This document shows, in pieces, positions 1 through 7,394 of a DNA stretch of 13,032 nucleotides. This stretch comes from Bacteroidales bacterium. Lineage in GTDB: Bacteria > Bacteroidota > Bacteroidia > Bacteroidales > Muribaculaceae. Below the pieces are notes generated by a model that saw nothing but the letters and a program-made list of their open reading frames with translations, did no database searches and was not told the DNA's origin. Each line of letters opens with the position of its first letter. The first letter of the stretch is position 1. The stretch lies in contig JAAVGX010000060.1 in assembly GCA_014800065.1 (NCBI GenBank), forward strand, positions 1 to 13,032, written 5' to 3'. A program made the position numbers and the translations under genes.

Positions 1-111
1 CTTCTTCTCTCCCGAGCGTCACCACTCGAAACTTGCAAGTCGCTCTGGGGTTCGTCGGCAACTACGTCCCGTATGGACTTTCACCACAGATGTATGACAT
101 GCCCGTCATAC
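1..111 (-). mobile_element. 5' end of a group II intron (bacterial class C-like), cut by the window edge
   Basis: Read on the minus strand from base 111, this begins GTATGACGGGCATGTCATAC, close to the group II 5' consensus GUGYG. It continues with GGTGAAAGTCC and then a CGAGTG-GTGA-CGCTCG hairpin (13-28) closed by a GNRA-type tetraloop. From memory, the Oceanobacillus iheyensis class C intron has the same order: a short 5' stem with a GGCAU loop, GGUGAGAGUCC, then a hairpin with a GCGA loop followed by a purine-rich GAAGGAAG-like run. Here that run is GGGAGAGAAGAAG. The placement supports the call, because class C introns characteristically insert just downstream of intrinsic terminator hairpins, and the pepO terminator ends at base 113. 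Only part of domain I is visible. The remaining ribozyme and any reverse transcriptase would lie left of base 1. Base 3 is A rather than the usual G. Whether the element is complete or active cannot be judged. Confidence 0.72.
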
Positions 112-112
112 T

Positions 113-149
113 AAAAAAACAGCGTCGCAGGTAAAATTGCGACGCTGTT
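113..149 (-). terminator. Intrinsic terminator of pepO
   Basis: A perfect 12-bp inverted repeat (118-129 with 138-149) encloses an 8-base loop. On the minus strand it is followed by an unbroken run of seven T, two of which belong to the stem. It lies 21 bases past the pepO stop codon. It would end the abcF-pepO transcript and also forms the hairpin that the adjacent group II intron appears to have targeted. Confidence 0.9.
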
Positions 150-170
150 GTCTTATAGCTGAATTGGTGA

Positions 171-2195
171 TTACCAGATTACCACACGGTCGGCGGTGGG
201 CATGAACATGGCATCGCCTTCAGCAATGTCGAATGCCTTATAGAAGGGTTCGAGGTTGCGGAGGGTAGCATTTACACGCCACTTACCCAGTGAGTGGGGA
301 TCGGATTCGGTGCGCTGGAGTATTTCAGCATCGCGGATGTTGCCGGCCCACACGTTGGCATAGCCAAGGTAGAAACGCTGGTCGGGAGTAAATCCACCAA
401 CCACTTCTCCTTCTGAGCCGTTGAGCGAGTTATGGTAAGCGGTGTAGGCAACGCGAAGACCACCCTGGTCAGCGATATTTTCGCCGAGGGTCAGTTTGCC
501 GTTGGCAAAGGTACCGGGAGCTACTTCCACCTTATTGAACTGCTCTACCAGCTTGTTGGCCAGTTCCTCGAATGCTTCAGCATCGGCGGCAGTCCACCAG
601 TCGGCCATATTACCGTCCTTATCGAACTGACGACCCTGGTCATCGAAGCCGTGAGTCATTTCATGACCGATTACCACACCGATTGCACCGTAGTTTACGG
701 CATCGTCGGCTTCCGGATCGAAGAAAGGAGCCTGAAGTATACCGGCGGGGAAGCAGATTTCGTTGGTGGTGGGGTTATAGTAAGCGTTTACTGTCTGAGG
801 CGACATGAACCAGCGGTTGCGGTCAACGGGTTTACCGTAGTCAGCATTATTAAATTCGGTGTTGAACACGATAGCCTTCTTCATGTTTTCCCAATAGGAT
901 TCCTTGGGGTCGATTGTCAGGTTGGTGTAATCACGCCACTGGTCGGGATAGCCGATTTTCACTGTGAAAGCAGCCAGTTTTTCAAGAGCCTTAGCCTTAG
1001 TGGTATCGCTCATCCAAGTGAGATTTTCGATATGCTGGCCAAGAGCAGTCTGAAGATTGCCAACCAATGCTTCCATCTTTTCCTTGGAAGATTCAGGGAA
1101 GTACTTTGCCACATAGAGCTGACCGAGTGCTTCGCCGAGAACACCGTTGGGCACTGCCAGAGCACGTTTCCAGCGAGGCTGCTGTTCTTCCACACCCGAC
1201 ATCACCTTGCGAAGCTCGAACTTGGCGTTGGTGAAGTCATCGCTCAGGTAATTGGCTGCCGATGAAACATACGAAGCTGTCATATAGTCGCGAAGAACGT
1301 CCAGCGATTCAGTTGCAAGAGCATTGGCAACTTCCTCATAGTAAGCAGGATTATCAACGATTACAGTATCCACATCGAGGTTCTGGGCCTTGAAGTAATC
1401 AGCCAGGCCGATAGCGGGGAATTGCTGATCGAGCTCTGCCACTGAGCGAGGATTGTACTGCGCAGGAATATCGCGCTGCTGGGTGCGGGTGAGATGCTTT
1501 TTGGCAAGGCGGGTTTCGATAGCCATCACATTGTTGGTCATGCGAGCAGCCTCCTCTTCGTTATATCCGATAAGTTTGCCAAGGGTGGTAAGATAGGTGC
1601 GGTAAGCTGCACGAATAGCTTCGTTGCGATCGGAATCAACTGTGTAATAATCACGGTCGCCGAGACCAAGACCGCCCTGGCCCCAGTACATTGTGTTCAT
1701 GCTGGCATTAGCCAAGTCGGCTTCAACACCGGTTCCGAAGAAAGTGCCGAGTCCGGGCAAAGTAGCCATCAGCTTCACGATATCCTCGCGATTTGCAGCA
1801 TTGATAGTGGCGAGGTCAGCCTTCAGCGGAGCGGCTCCCTCGGCGTTGAGGCGTGCGCTGTCCATACCGAGAGCATACAGGTCGCCAACCTTCTGTGCGT
1901 TGGACCCGAAAGCTTCCTGAGCGGGATTGATCGAGAGCACGATGTCGCGAACCTGCTCGCGATTCTTTTCGCCGAGCTCATCGAAAGTGCCGAAACGTGA
2001 ATACTCGGGCTTAAGAGGATGTGCCTGCATCCAGCCGCCGCATGCGTAGGCATAGAAATCATCCTTCGCATTGGCTGTGGTGTCGATTGCGGAAGCTATT
2101 CCTTCCACGGAACCGGTGGCCTTATGACCACAGGCTCCCAACATCGACGCCATTCCCACTGCACTCAGCAGCAGAATTGAGTTCTTAAAATTCAT
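171..2195 (-). CDS. pepO: M13 family zinc metallopeptidase (neprilysin/PepO-like), lipoprotein
   Basis: This encodes a 674-residue zinc endopeptidase that probably cuts oligopeptides in the periplasm or at the cell surface. The zinc motif HEMTH is at residues 511-515, with the catalytic glutamate at 512. The third zinc ligand lies in GENIADQGG (E572, D576). The NAYYNP substrate-binding motif precedes the zinc site, and a SDPHSLGKWRVN segment lies near the end; all are M13 hallmarks. The full length suits a bacterial M13 enzyme. The chosen start at 2195 gives a hydrophobic leader ending in LGAC, a lipobox with C22 as the lipidated residue. No acidic stretch follows that cysteine, so surface export is not indicated. 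An ATG at 2228 overlaps the abcF stop but would add 11 residues before the signal peptide. The protein ends RVVIW and lacks the cysteine of the CxxW ending known from neprilysin. No Bacteroidetes -7 box lies just upstream, so it is probably cotranscribed with abcF. The natural substrate is unknown. Confidence 0.93.
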   Translation of the reverse strand: MNFKNSILLLSAVGMASMLGACGHKATGSVEGIASAIDTTANAKDDFYAYACGGWMQAHPLKPEYSRFGTFDELGEKNREQVRDIVLSINPAQEAFGSNAQKVGDLYALGMDSARLNAEGAAPLKADLATINAANREDIVKLMATLPGLGTFFGTGVEADLANASMNTMYWGQGGLGLGDRDYYTVDSDRNEAIRAAYRTYLTTLGKLIGYNEEEAARMTNNVMAIETRLAKKHLTRTQQRDIPAQYNPRSVAELDQQFPAIGLADYFKAQNLDVDTVIVDNPAYYEEVANALATESLDVLRDYMTASYVSSAANYLSDDFTNAKFELRKVMSGVEEQQPRWKRALAVPNGVLGEALGQLYVAKYFPESSKEKMEALVGNLQTALGQHIENLTWMSDTTKAKALEKLAAFTVKIGYPDQWRDYTNLTIDPKESYWENMKKAIVFNTEFNNADYGKPVDRNRWFMSPQTVNAYYNPTTNEICFPAGILQAPFFDPEADDAVNYGAIGVVIGHEMTHGFDDQGRQFDKDGNMADWWTAADAEAFEELANKLVEQFNKVEVAPGTFANGKLTLGENIADQGGLRVAYTAYHNSLNGSEGEVVGGFTPDQRFYLGYANVWAGNIRDAEILQRTESDPHSLGKWRVNATLRNLEPFYKAFDIAEGDAMFMPTADRVVIW

Positions 2196-2220
2196 ATTAT
2201 CTATATTTAATATATTGTGT

Positions 2221-4185
2221 TCAATCATCGTATGAATCTAATTCAGCTTGAGCCAATTCCCAGTCGCTCATCGCATTCTCCATAGCCTTTACGGCTTCGG
2301 CGTGGCGTGTATAAAGCTCAGGATCGGTGGCTCCGTTTGCAAGTTCTGTTTCGATTTCCTTCACGGCCTCTTCCTTCAGGGCCACACGTTCTTCGCATTC
2401 CTCAACCTTCTTGCGCGCACGGCGTATAGCCTTGTCGCGTTCGCGTTGCTCTGCATAGGAAAGCTGTCGGTTCTGAGGAGACTCGGCCTCCCCCGGAGTC
2501 GGTTTTCCTCCGGTCGGTTTCACCACGGGTGCCTTGGGGGCTTCTGCTACGTTTTTACGCTCAAGTTCCTGCAAAGATGCAATTTTTTTCTTCTCCAGGA
2601 ATTCGTAAATTCCACCGAGGCACTCGCGCACCTCACCACCGCCGAACTCGTAAACCTTCTCCACCAGTCCATCAAGAAATTCGCGGTCGTGGCTTACAAC
2701 GATCACCGTACCGTTGAAGTCCTTGATTGCCTGCTTCAGAATATCTTTGGTCCGCATATCAAGGTGGTTGGTAGGTTCGTCAAGAATGAGAAGATTCACC
2801 GGCTCAAGGAGCAGTTTAATCATGGCCAGACGCGTTTTCTCGCCTCCCGACAACACCTTCACTTTCTTATCGGAAGCCTCCCCGCCGAACATAAATGCAC
2901 CGAGGATATCGCGGATTTTGGTGCGGATATCGCCAACGGCTACCCGGTCGATGGTGTCGAATACTGTCAATTCAGGGTCCAGTAGTTGGGCCTGATTCTG
3001 CGCGAAATAGCCTATCTTCACATTATGTCCCACTCGAAGGGAACCGGTGTAGGGAATCTCGCCCATGATACACTTCACCAACGTGGATTTACCCTCACCG
3101 TTCTTGCCCACAAAAGCAACCTTTTCGCCTCGGCGGAGGGTGAATGTGGCATGGTCGAAAACCTGATGCTCGCCGTAAGCCTTTCCCACGTTGTCAAGAA
3201 TCAGAGGAAAGTCGCCCGAACGAGGCGCGGGAGCGAATTTCAAACTCAGATGTGAGTTGTCAACCTCGTCAACCTCTATACGCTCAATCTTGGCCAGTTG
3301 CTTGATGCGGCTCTGAACCTGCACCGACTTGGTGGCCTTATAGCGGAAACGTTCTATGAAATCCTCGGTCTCGGCAATCTGCTTCTGCTGATTTGCGTAG
3401 GCTCGCATCTGCTGCTCAAGGCGTTCTTGCCGAAGCTCTACATATTTGGAATAGTTTACGGAGTAATCATAGATCTTACCCAGCGATATCTCGATGGTGC
3501 GATTGGTCACATTGTCGATAAAGGCGCGGTCGTGGCTCACAAGCACTACGGCCTTGGCCTTGGACACCAAAAAGTTCTCCAACCACTGTATGGACTCTAT
3601 GTCGAGGTGGTTGGTGGGCTCGTCAAGCAACAGCACATCCGGATTCTTGAGCAACATTTTCGCAAGTTCGATGCGCATACGCCATCCGCCCGAGAACTCG
3701 CTCGTAGGCCGATTGAAATCGCTGCGCACAAAACCAAGACCGAGCAACGTCTTCTCCATCTCAGCTTCATAATTCTCCGAAGCCTCTAAAGCTATCTGTT
3801 CCGATAGAGTGGATGTCTGCTCAATAAGCTTATGGTATTCGTCCGAATCATAGTCGGTGCGCGAGGCAAGCTCGGCCGAAAGACTGTCAAGACGCGAATG
3901 CATCTCCTTGATGTGCGAAAATACAGTGCGAACTTCCTCTATCACGCTGTTGGTATCCTTCAGCACCATCTCCTGGGGCAAATAGGCTATAGTCACATCA
4001 TTTGGCACGGAAACACTACCCGAGGTGGGGCTCTGAAGCCCGGCTATCACCTTGAGCATGGTCGACTTTCCTGCCCCGTTCTTCCCAACAAGCGCTATCT
4101 TATCCTTAGGATTGATTACATAGTTTATGTTGTCGAAAAGGGTCTTGGCCGTAAATTCTACCGATAGGTTATTGACTGATATCAT
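2221..4185 (-). CDS. ABC-F family ATPase (YheS/YdiF-like translation factor)
   Basis: This is a 654-residue soluble protein with two ABC ATPase domains in tandem and no membrane segments. Walker A motifs are at 34-42 and 360-368, signature motifs SGGWRMR at 165-171 and LSGGEKTR at 445-452, and Walker B/D-loop stretches DEPTNHLD at 188-195 and 469-476. The linker at about 240-310 contains the FRYKATKSVQVQSRIK stretch, the ABC-F interdomain region that reaches into the ribosomal E/P site. A charged coiled-coil tail runs from about 560 to the end. ABC-F proteins bind ribosomes to relieve stalls or regulate early elongation, and a subset protects against ribosome-targeting antibiotics. Linker and tail resemble housekeeping YheS/YdiF more than known resistance proteins, but that is inference. 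The ATG at 4185 is chosen because an upstream TTG start at 4254 lies above the predicted promoter. The pepO start follows 25 bases after the stop. Confidence 0.92.
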   Translation of the reverse strand: MISVNNLSVEFTAKTLFDNINYVINPKDKIALVGKNGAGKSTMLKVIAGLQSPTSGSVSVPNDVTIAYLPQEMVLKDTNSVIEEVRTVFSHIKEMHSRLDSLSAELASRTDYDSDEYHKLIEQTSTLSEQIALEASENYEAEMEKTLLGLGFVRSDFNRPTSEFSGGWRMRIELAKMLLKNPDVLLLDEPTNHLDIESIQWLENFLVSKAKAVVLVSHDRAFIDNVTNRTIEISLGKIYDYSVNYSKYVELRQERLEQQMRAYANQQKQIAETEDFIERFRYKATKSVQVQSRIKQLAKIERIEVDEVDNSHLSLKFAPAPRSGDFPLILDNVGKAYGEHQVFDHATFTLRRGEKVAFVGKNGEGKSTLVKCIMGEIPYTGSLRVGHNVKIGYFAQNQAQLLDPELTVFDTIDRVAVGDIRTKIRDILGAFMFGGEASDKKVKVLSGGEKTRLAMIKLLLEPVNLLILDEPTNHLDMRTKDILKQAIKDFNGTVIVVSHDREFLDGLVEKVYEFGGGEVRECLGGIYEFLEKKKIASLQELERKNVAEAPKAPVVKPTGGKPTPGEAESPQNRQLSYAEQRERDKAIRRARKKVEECEERVALKEEAVKEIETELANGATDPELYTRHAEAVKAMENAMSDWELAQAELDSYDD

Positions 4186-4220
4186 TTTGATTGTACCTTG
4201 GGATTTGCCGTAACGGCATG

Positions 4221-4250
4221 CAAAATTACTAATTTTTTGTGAATCAACAA
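4221..4250 (-). promoter_or_regulatory. Predicted abcF-pepO promoter (Bacteroidetes type)
   Basis: On the minus strand, TTG (4250-4248) is followed by a 19-base spacer and TAATTTTG (4228-4221). This matches the Bacteroidetes primary sigma pattern with a TTTG-like -33 box and a TAnnTTTG -7 box. Transcription would start near 4215, about 30 bases before the ATG at 4185. That placement excludes the longer reading frame start at 4254. Confidence 0.7.
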
Positions 4251-4346
4251 CCAATTTTATAGCCTAATTCGTTACGTATCCCGTTTTTATACTTCACTGT
4301 TCAGTGCCCTTTGAGCTTTGTTTTTTTATTTTCAGAATAATTTTTG

Positions 4347-4354
4347 TAATTTTG
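4347..4354 (+). promoter_or_regulatory. Predicted valS promoter -7 box
   Basis: TAATTTTG fits the Bacteroidetes -7 consensus TAnnTTTG and would start transcription near 4361, leaving a leader of only about 20 bases before the valS ATG. The T-rich stretch at about 4321-4330 sits where a -33 box should be, but a clean TTTG is found only at 4317-4320, 26 bases upstream, which is wider than usual. The short leader leaves no room for a T-box or other long leader control. Confidence 0.55.
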
Positions 4355-4379
4355 TGCCAAATTAGTAATATCCTTTGCA

Positions 4380-7067
4380 ATGAAAGATCTTCCCCAGAAA
4401 TATGACCCCTCCGAAGTGGAGGAACGTTGGTACGCCTATTGGATGGAGCACAAGCTTTTCCGTAGCACTCCCGATGCTCGTGAACCCTATACTATCGTGA
4501 TTCCTCCGCCAAACGTAACCGGTGTGCTCCACATGGGACACATGCTCAACAACACCATTCAGGACATTCTGGTGCGTCGGGCTCGTATGCAAGGGAAAAA
4601 CGCGCTTTGGGTACCCGGAACAGACCACGCTTCGATTTCTACCGAAACTAAGGTGATTGCAAAACTCGCTGCAGAAGGTATCAAAAAAACCGACCTTACT
4701 CGCGAGGAATTCCTTAAACACGCGTGGGAATGGACAGAAAAACACGGTGGCATTATCCTGAAGCAGCTCCGCAAATTGGGTGCTTCCTGCGATTGGGACC
4801 GCACTGCATTCACTATGGATGAAAGCCGCTCGGAAGCTGTTACCAAAGTTTTTGTGGACCTGTACGAAAAGGGCCTTATTTATCGCGGACTCAGAATGGT
4901 AAACTGGGACCCCCAGAACCGTACCGCAATTTCCGACGACGAAGTTTTCTTCGAAGAAGAACAATCCAAACTTTACTACCTCAAATACTATCTGGCCGAA
5001 GAACCCGAGCACCTCGATATCACCGATGAATGTGTGGTGCACACCGACGATAAAGGACGTCACTATGCCGTGGTTGCAACAACTCGCCCTGAAACTATCA
5101 TGGGCGACACCGCTATGTGCATCAACCCCAAGGACCCCAAGAACACATGGCTTAAAGGACAGAAGGTAATCGTTCCCCTGGTCGGCCGCGTTATCCCCGT
5201 TATCGAAGACCGATACGTGGAAATCGACTTCGGTACGGGCTGCCTCAAGGTTACCCCCGCTCACGATAAAAACGACTACGAACTCGGCCAACGTCATAAC
5301 CTCGAAACCATCGATATCTTCAACGAAGACGGTTCGGTCAACGAAGTGGCAGGTATGTATGTGGGTATGGACCGCTTCGACGTGCGCAAGGCAATCGCCG
5401 ACGACCTCAAAACCGCAGGACTCATGGAAAAGGTTGAGGACTACGTTAATAAGGTGGGTCTGTCCGAACGCACGAAGGTGGCAATCGAACCTCGTCTGTC
5501 ACTCCAATGGTTCGTCAAAATGAAGCACTTCGCTGATATGTCGCTCTCTCCTGTGATGGACGACATCATCCGCTTCGTGCCCGAGAAATACAAAAACACA
5601 TACCGCATCTGGCTCGAAAACATCAAAGACTGGTGCATCAGCCGCCAACTCTGGTGGGGTCACCGAATTCCCGCTTATTTCTACGACAACGGAACCGGTG
5701 AGGAAGCTTTCGTGGTGGCAAAATCCGAGGACGAAGCCCTCGAAAAAGCTAAAGCCGCTACCGGCAACGAAAACATGACCAAAGACGACCTCACTCAGGA
5801 CCCCGGTGCGCTCGACACATGGTTCTCCTCCTGGTTGTGGCCTATTACCCTCTTCGACGGTATTAACAATCCCGGTAACGAAGAAATAAACTATTACTAC
5901 CCCACTGCTACCCTCGTTACGGGTCCCGACATCATATTCTTCTGGGTGGCACGCATGATTATGGCCGGATATGAGTATGTGGGCCAGCAGCCTTTTAATA
6001 ATGTGTACTTCACCGGTATTGTCCGCGATTCCATCGGTCGCAAGATGTCGAAGAGCCTCGGCAACTCTCCCGACCCGCTGGATCTCATCCGCGACTTCGG
6101 TGCCGACGGGGTGCGCATGGGTCTCATGCTCGCAGCTCCTGCAGGAAACGACATTATGTACGACGACAAGCTCGTGGAACAAGGCCGTAATTTCTGCAAC
6201 AAAATATGGAACTCTTTCCGCCTCATCGAAGGATGGAACGTTGATAGCACCATCGAACAGCCGCAGCTCTCTGACCTCGCGTTCCGATGGTTCAGCTCAA
6301 AGCTCAGCAAAACTATCGAAGAAGTGGAAGACCTCTTCGGAAAATATCGTATCAGCGAGGCTCTGATGGCGGTTTATCGTCTATTCCGCGACGACTACTC
6401 TTCCCTCTACCTGGAAATGATCAAGCCAGCTTACGGCTCGCCAATCGATGCCAAATCCATCGCCCAGGCTCGCGAATTCCTCGATTCCCTCCTTCGTCTG
6501 CTCCACCCCTTCATGCCTTTCATCACCGAAGAGCTCTGGCAGCATCTGGCCGAACGCCGCGAAGGCGAATCAATCATGTACGCCTCAATGCCTCTGGCCG
6601 GCAAAATCGACCAACAGCTGCTGGACGACATGGACTTCGCGCAAGAAGTAGTAAACGGTGCCCGTGGAGTGCGCGCACGCAAAAACATACCGCAACGCGA
6701 ACAGATTCGTCTGCTCGTAATGGGGACTATGCCCGAATCAATTACACCGATGGTGGCAAAACTCGCAGGTGTGGAAAGCATCGAAATGAATGCCGCCAAG
6801 GACCCCGCGGCGAACTCGTTCATGGTTGGTACTCTTGAATTCAACATCCCGCAGAGTCAGAACATCGATGTCGAAGCCGAACGCGCCCGACTCGAAAAAG
6901 ACCTCGCTTACTACGAAGGATTCCGCGATTCAATCAACAAAAAACTCTCCAACGAACGATTCGTATCCAAGGCTCCCGAAGCTGTGGTGAATGTTGAGCG
7001 CAAAAAACTCGCCGATGTAGAGTCCAAACTCGCTACAATAAAAGCCTCCCTCGCTGCCCTCAACTAA
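4380..7067 (+). CDS. valS: Valine--tRNA ligase
   Basis: Class Ia aminoacyl-tRNA synthetase that charges tRNA-Val in the cytoplasm and hydrolyses mischarged threonine. The protein has 895 residues, a usual ValS length. The HIGH-type motif is HMGH at 51-54, preceded by PPPNVTG, and KMSKS is at 555-559 within [11 protein letters not shown]. The editing (CP1) domain lies between them and carries TTRPET at 234-239, the threonine-rich motif of ValS editing sites. [10 protein letters not shown] and VTGPDI precede the KMSKS region as in other ValS proteins. An anticodon-binding helical domain follows, and the last roughly 65 residues form the charged ValS C-terminal coiled coil ([11 protein letters not shown] and onward). 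The ATG at 4380 directly precedes the conserved N-terminal [12 protein letters not shown] segment. Codon use is strongly biased to C-ending codons, as in highly expressed genes, which probably explains the long spurious antisense frame across its 5' third. It is followed 20 bases later by a strong terminator and appears monocistronic. Confidence 0.98.
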   Translation: MKDLPQKYDPSEVEERWYAYWMEHKLFRSTPDAREPYTIVIPPPNVTGVLHMGHMLNNTIQDILVRRARMQGKNALWVPGTDHASISTETKVIAKLAAEGIKKTDLTREEFLKHAWEWTEKHGGIILKQLRKLGASCDWDRTAFTMDESRSEAVTKVFVDLYEKGLIYRGLRMVNWDPQNRTAISDDEVFFEEEQSKLYYLKYYLAEEPEHLDITDECVVHTDDKGRHYAVVATTRPETIMGDTAMCINPKDPKNTWLKGQKVIVPLVGRVIPVIEDRYVEIDFGTGCLKVTPAHDKNDYELGQRHNLETIDIFNEDGSVNEVAGMYVGMDRFDVRKAIADDLKTAGLMEKVEDYVNKVGLSERTKVAIEPRLSLQWFVKMKHFADMSLSPVMDDIIRFVPEKYKNTYRIWLENIKDWCISRQLWWGHRIPAYFYDNGTGEEAFVVAKSEDEALEKAKAATGNENMTKDDLTQDPGALDTWFSSWLWPITLFDGINNPGNEEINYYYPTATLVTGPDIIFFWVARMIMAGYEYVGQQPFNNVYFTGIVRDSIGRKMSKSLGNSPDPLDLIRDFGADGVRMGLMLAAPAGNDIMYDDKLVEQGRNFCNKIWNSFRLIEGWNVDSTIEQPQLSDLAFRWFSSKLSKTIEEVEDLFGKYRISEALMAVYRLFRDDYSSLYLEMIKPAYGSPIDAKSIAQAREFLDSLLRLLHPFMPFITEELWQHLAERREGESIMYASMPLAGKIDQQLLDDMDFAQEVVNGARGVRARKNIPQREQIRLLVMGTMPESITPMVAKLAGVESIEMNAAKDPAANSFMVGTLEFNIPQSQNIDVEAERARLEKDLAYYEGFRDSINKKLSNERFVSKAPEAVVNVERKKLADVESKLATIKASLAALN

Positions 7068-7087
7068 ACAACAAAGCTGAAGCACCA

Positions 7088-7120
7088 CAAAAAGGATGCT
7101 CATTCCGAGCATCCTTTTTG
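7088..7120. terminator. valS terminator, nearly symmetric hairpin
   Basis: A perfect 14-bp inverted repeat (7088-7101 with 7107-7120) encloses the 5-base loop ATTCC. It opens with five A and closes with five T, so it could terminate in both directions. It lies 20 bases after the valS stop and separates valS from the tRNA unit. Confidence 0.9.
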
Positions 7121-7122
7121 TT

Positions 7123-7194
7123 CGTCAAAGCGTCAAATCGTCAAAGCGTCAAATCGTCATTTCGTCAATTTGTCAATTTGTCAAATTGTCAAAT
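7123..7194. repeat. Nine-unit tandem repeat of an 8-base motif, (C/T)GTCAAAN
   Basis: Nine consecutive 8-base units each carry GTCA at the same phase. The units are CGTCAAAG, CGTCAAAT, CGTCAAAG, CGTCAAAT, CGTCATTT, CGTCAATT, TGTCAATT, TGTCAAAT, TGTCAAAT. The 5' units begin with C and the 3' units with T, so the array drifts along its length. The first four units form a 16-base pair repeated twice. It sits between the valS terminator and the tRNA promoter, starting 2 bases after the hairpin and ending 29 bases before the -33 box. It is noncoding and its function is unknown. Confidence 0.9.
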
Positions 7195-7223
7195 CCCACA
7201 AAAACGTTATTGTGTGTTAAATA

Positions 7224-7255
7224 TTTGGATTCTTTCTCAAATTGCACTATCTTTG
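7224..7255 (+). promoter_or_regulatory. Predicted tRNA-Glu promoter (Bacteroidetes type)
   Basis: TTTG (7224-7227), a 20-base spacer and TATCTTTG (7248-7255) match the Bacteroidetes promoter consensus exactly. Transcription would begin near 7262, giving a leader of about 8 bases before the mature tRNA end at 7270. This is the cleanest promoter in the window. Confidence 0.85.
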
Positions 7256-7269
7256 TACCGCAATTCTAA

Positions 7270-7342
7270 GGCGATTTAGTGTAGTGGCCTAGCACGCCAC
7301 CCTCTCACGGTGGAGACCTGGGTTCGATTCCCAGATTCGCTA
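7270..7342 (+). tRNA. tRNA-Glu, anticodon CTC
   Basis: A complete cloverleaf of 73 bases. The acceptor stem is 7270-7276 with 7335-7341, and the D stem is GTG/CAC (7279-7281 with 7293-7295). The anticodon stem is CCACC/GGTGG (7297-7301 with 7309-7313), with loop CTCTCAC giving anticodon CTC (7304-7306), which reads GAG. The variable region has 4 bases. The T stem is CTGGG/CCCAG (7318-7322 with 7330-7334) around TTCGATT. The D-arm sequence and 4-base variable region agree with tRNA-Glu. CCA is not encoded. The acceptor stem has a G-T pair at position 1-72 and a T-T mismatch at 6-67. The discriminator base is A. It has its own promoter and terminator, so it is a single-gene unit. Confidence 0.96.
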
Positions 7343-7347
7343 CTCTC

Positions 7348-7377
7348 AAGGCAACCTTCACGGTTGCCTTTTGCTTT
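7348..7377 (+). terminator. tRNA-Glu terminator
   Basis: A 9-bp perfect hairpin AAGGCAACC/GGTTGCCTT (7348-7356 with 7362-7370) with a 5-base loop is followed by TTTTGCTTT. It begins 6 bases after the tRNA end. The T tract is interrupted, so some readthrough into dinB, which starts at 7395, is plausible. Confidence 0.8.
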
Positions 7378-7394
7378 ACTCGATTCTCTCTCCA

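Noticed and set aside
28..134. Plus-strand frame reading RNLQVALGFVGNYVPYGL and onward to a stop at 132-134
   Set aside because: The stretch is better explained as structured group II intron RNA on the minus strand. The frame runs through the terminator hairpin and resembles no protein family I know.
432..1265. A 277-codon open frame antisense to pepO
   Set aside because: It overlaps the conserved catalytic region of a well-supported peptidase on the other strand and shows no domain features or promoter.
2221..4185. ABC-F protein as an antibiotic resistance determinant
   Set aside because: The linker and the charged C-terminal tail look like housekeeping YheS/YdiF members, and no mobile or resistance context surrounds it. 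This rejection is provisional without a phylogeny.
4186..4254. An upstream TTG start adding 23 residues to the ABC-F protein
   Set aside because: It lies above the predicted transcription start at about 4215, and the ATG at 4185 begins the conserved MISVNNLSVEF segment.
4362..5297. A 311-codon open frame antisense to the start of valS
   Set aside because: It lies wholly across valS apart from 18 bases, its protein has no recognisable motifs, and C-ending codon bias in valS readily keeps an antisense frame open.
7123..7194. The 8-base repeats as a CRISPR array
   Set aside because: Units are 8 bases long and directly abutting, with no spacers and no cas genes nearby.
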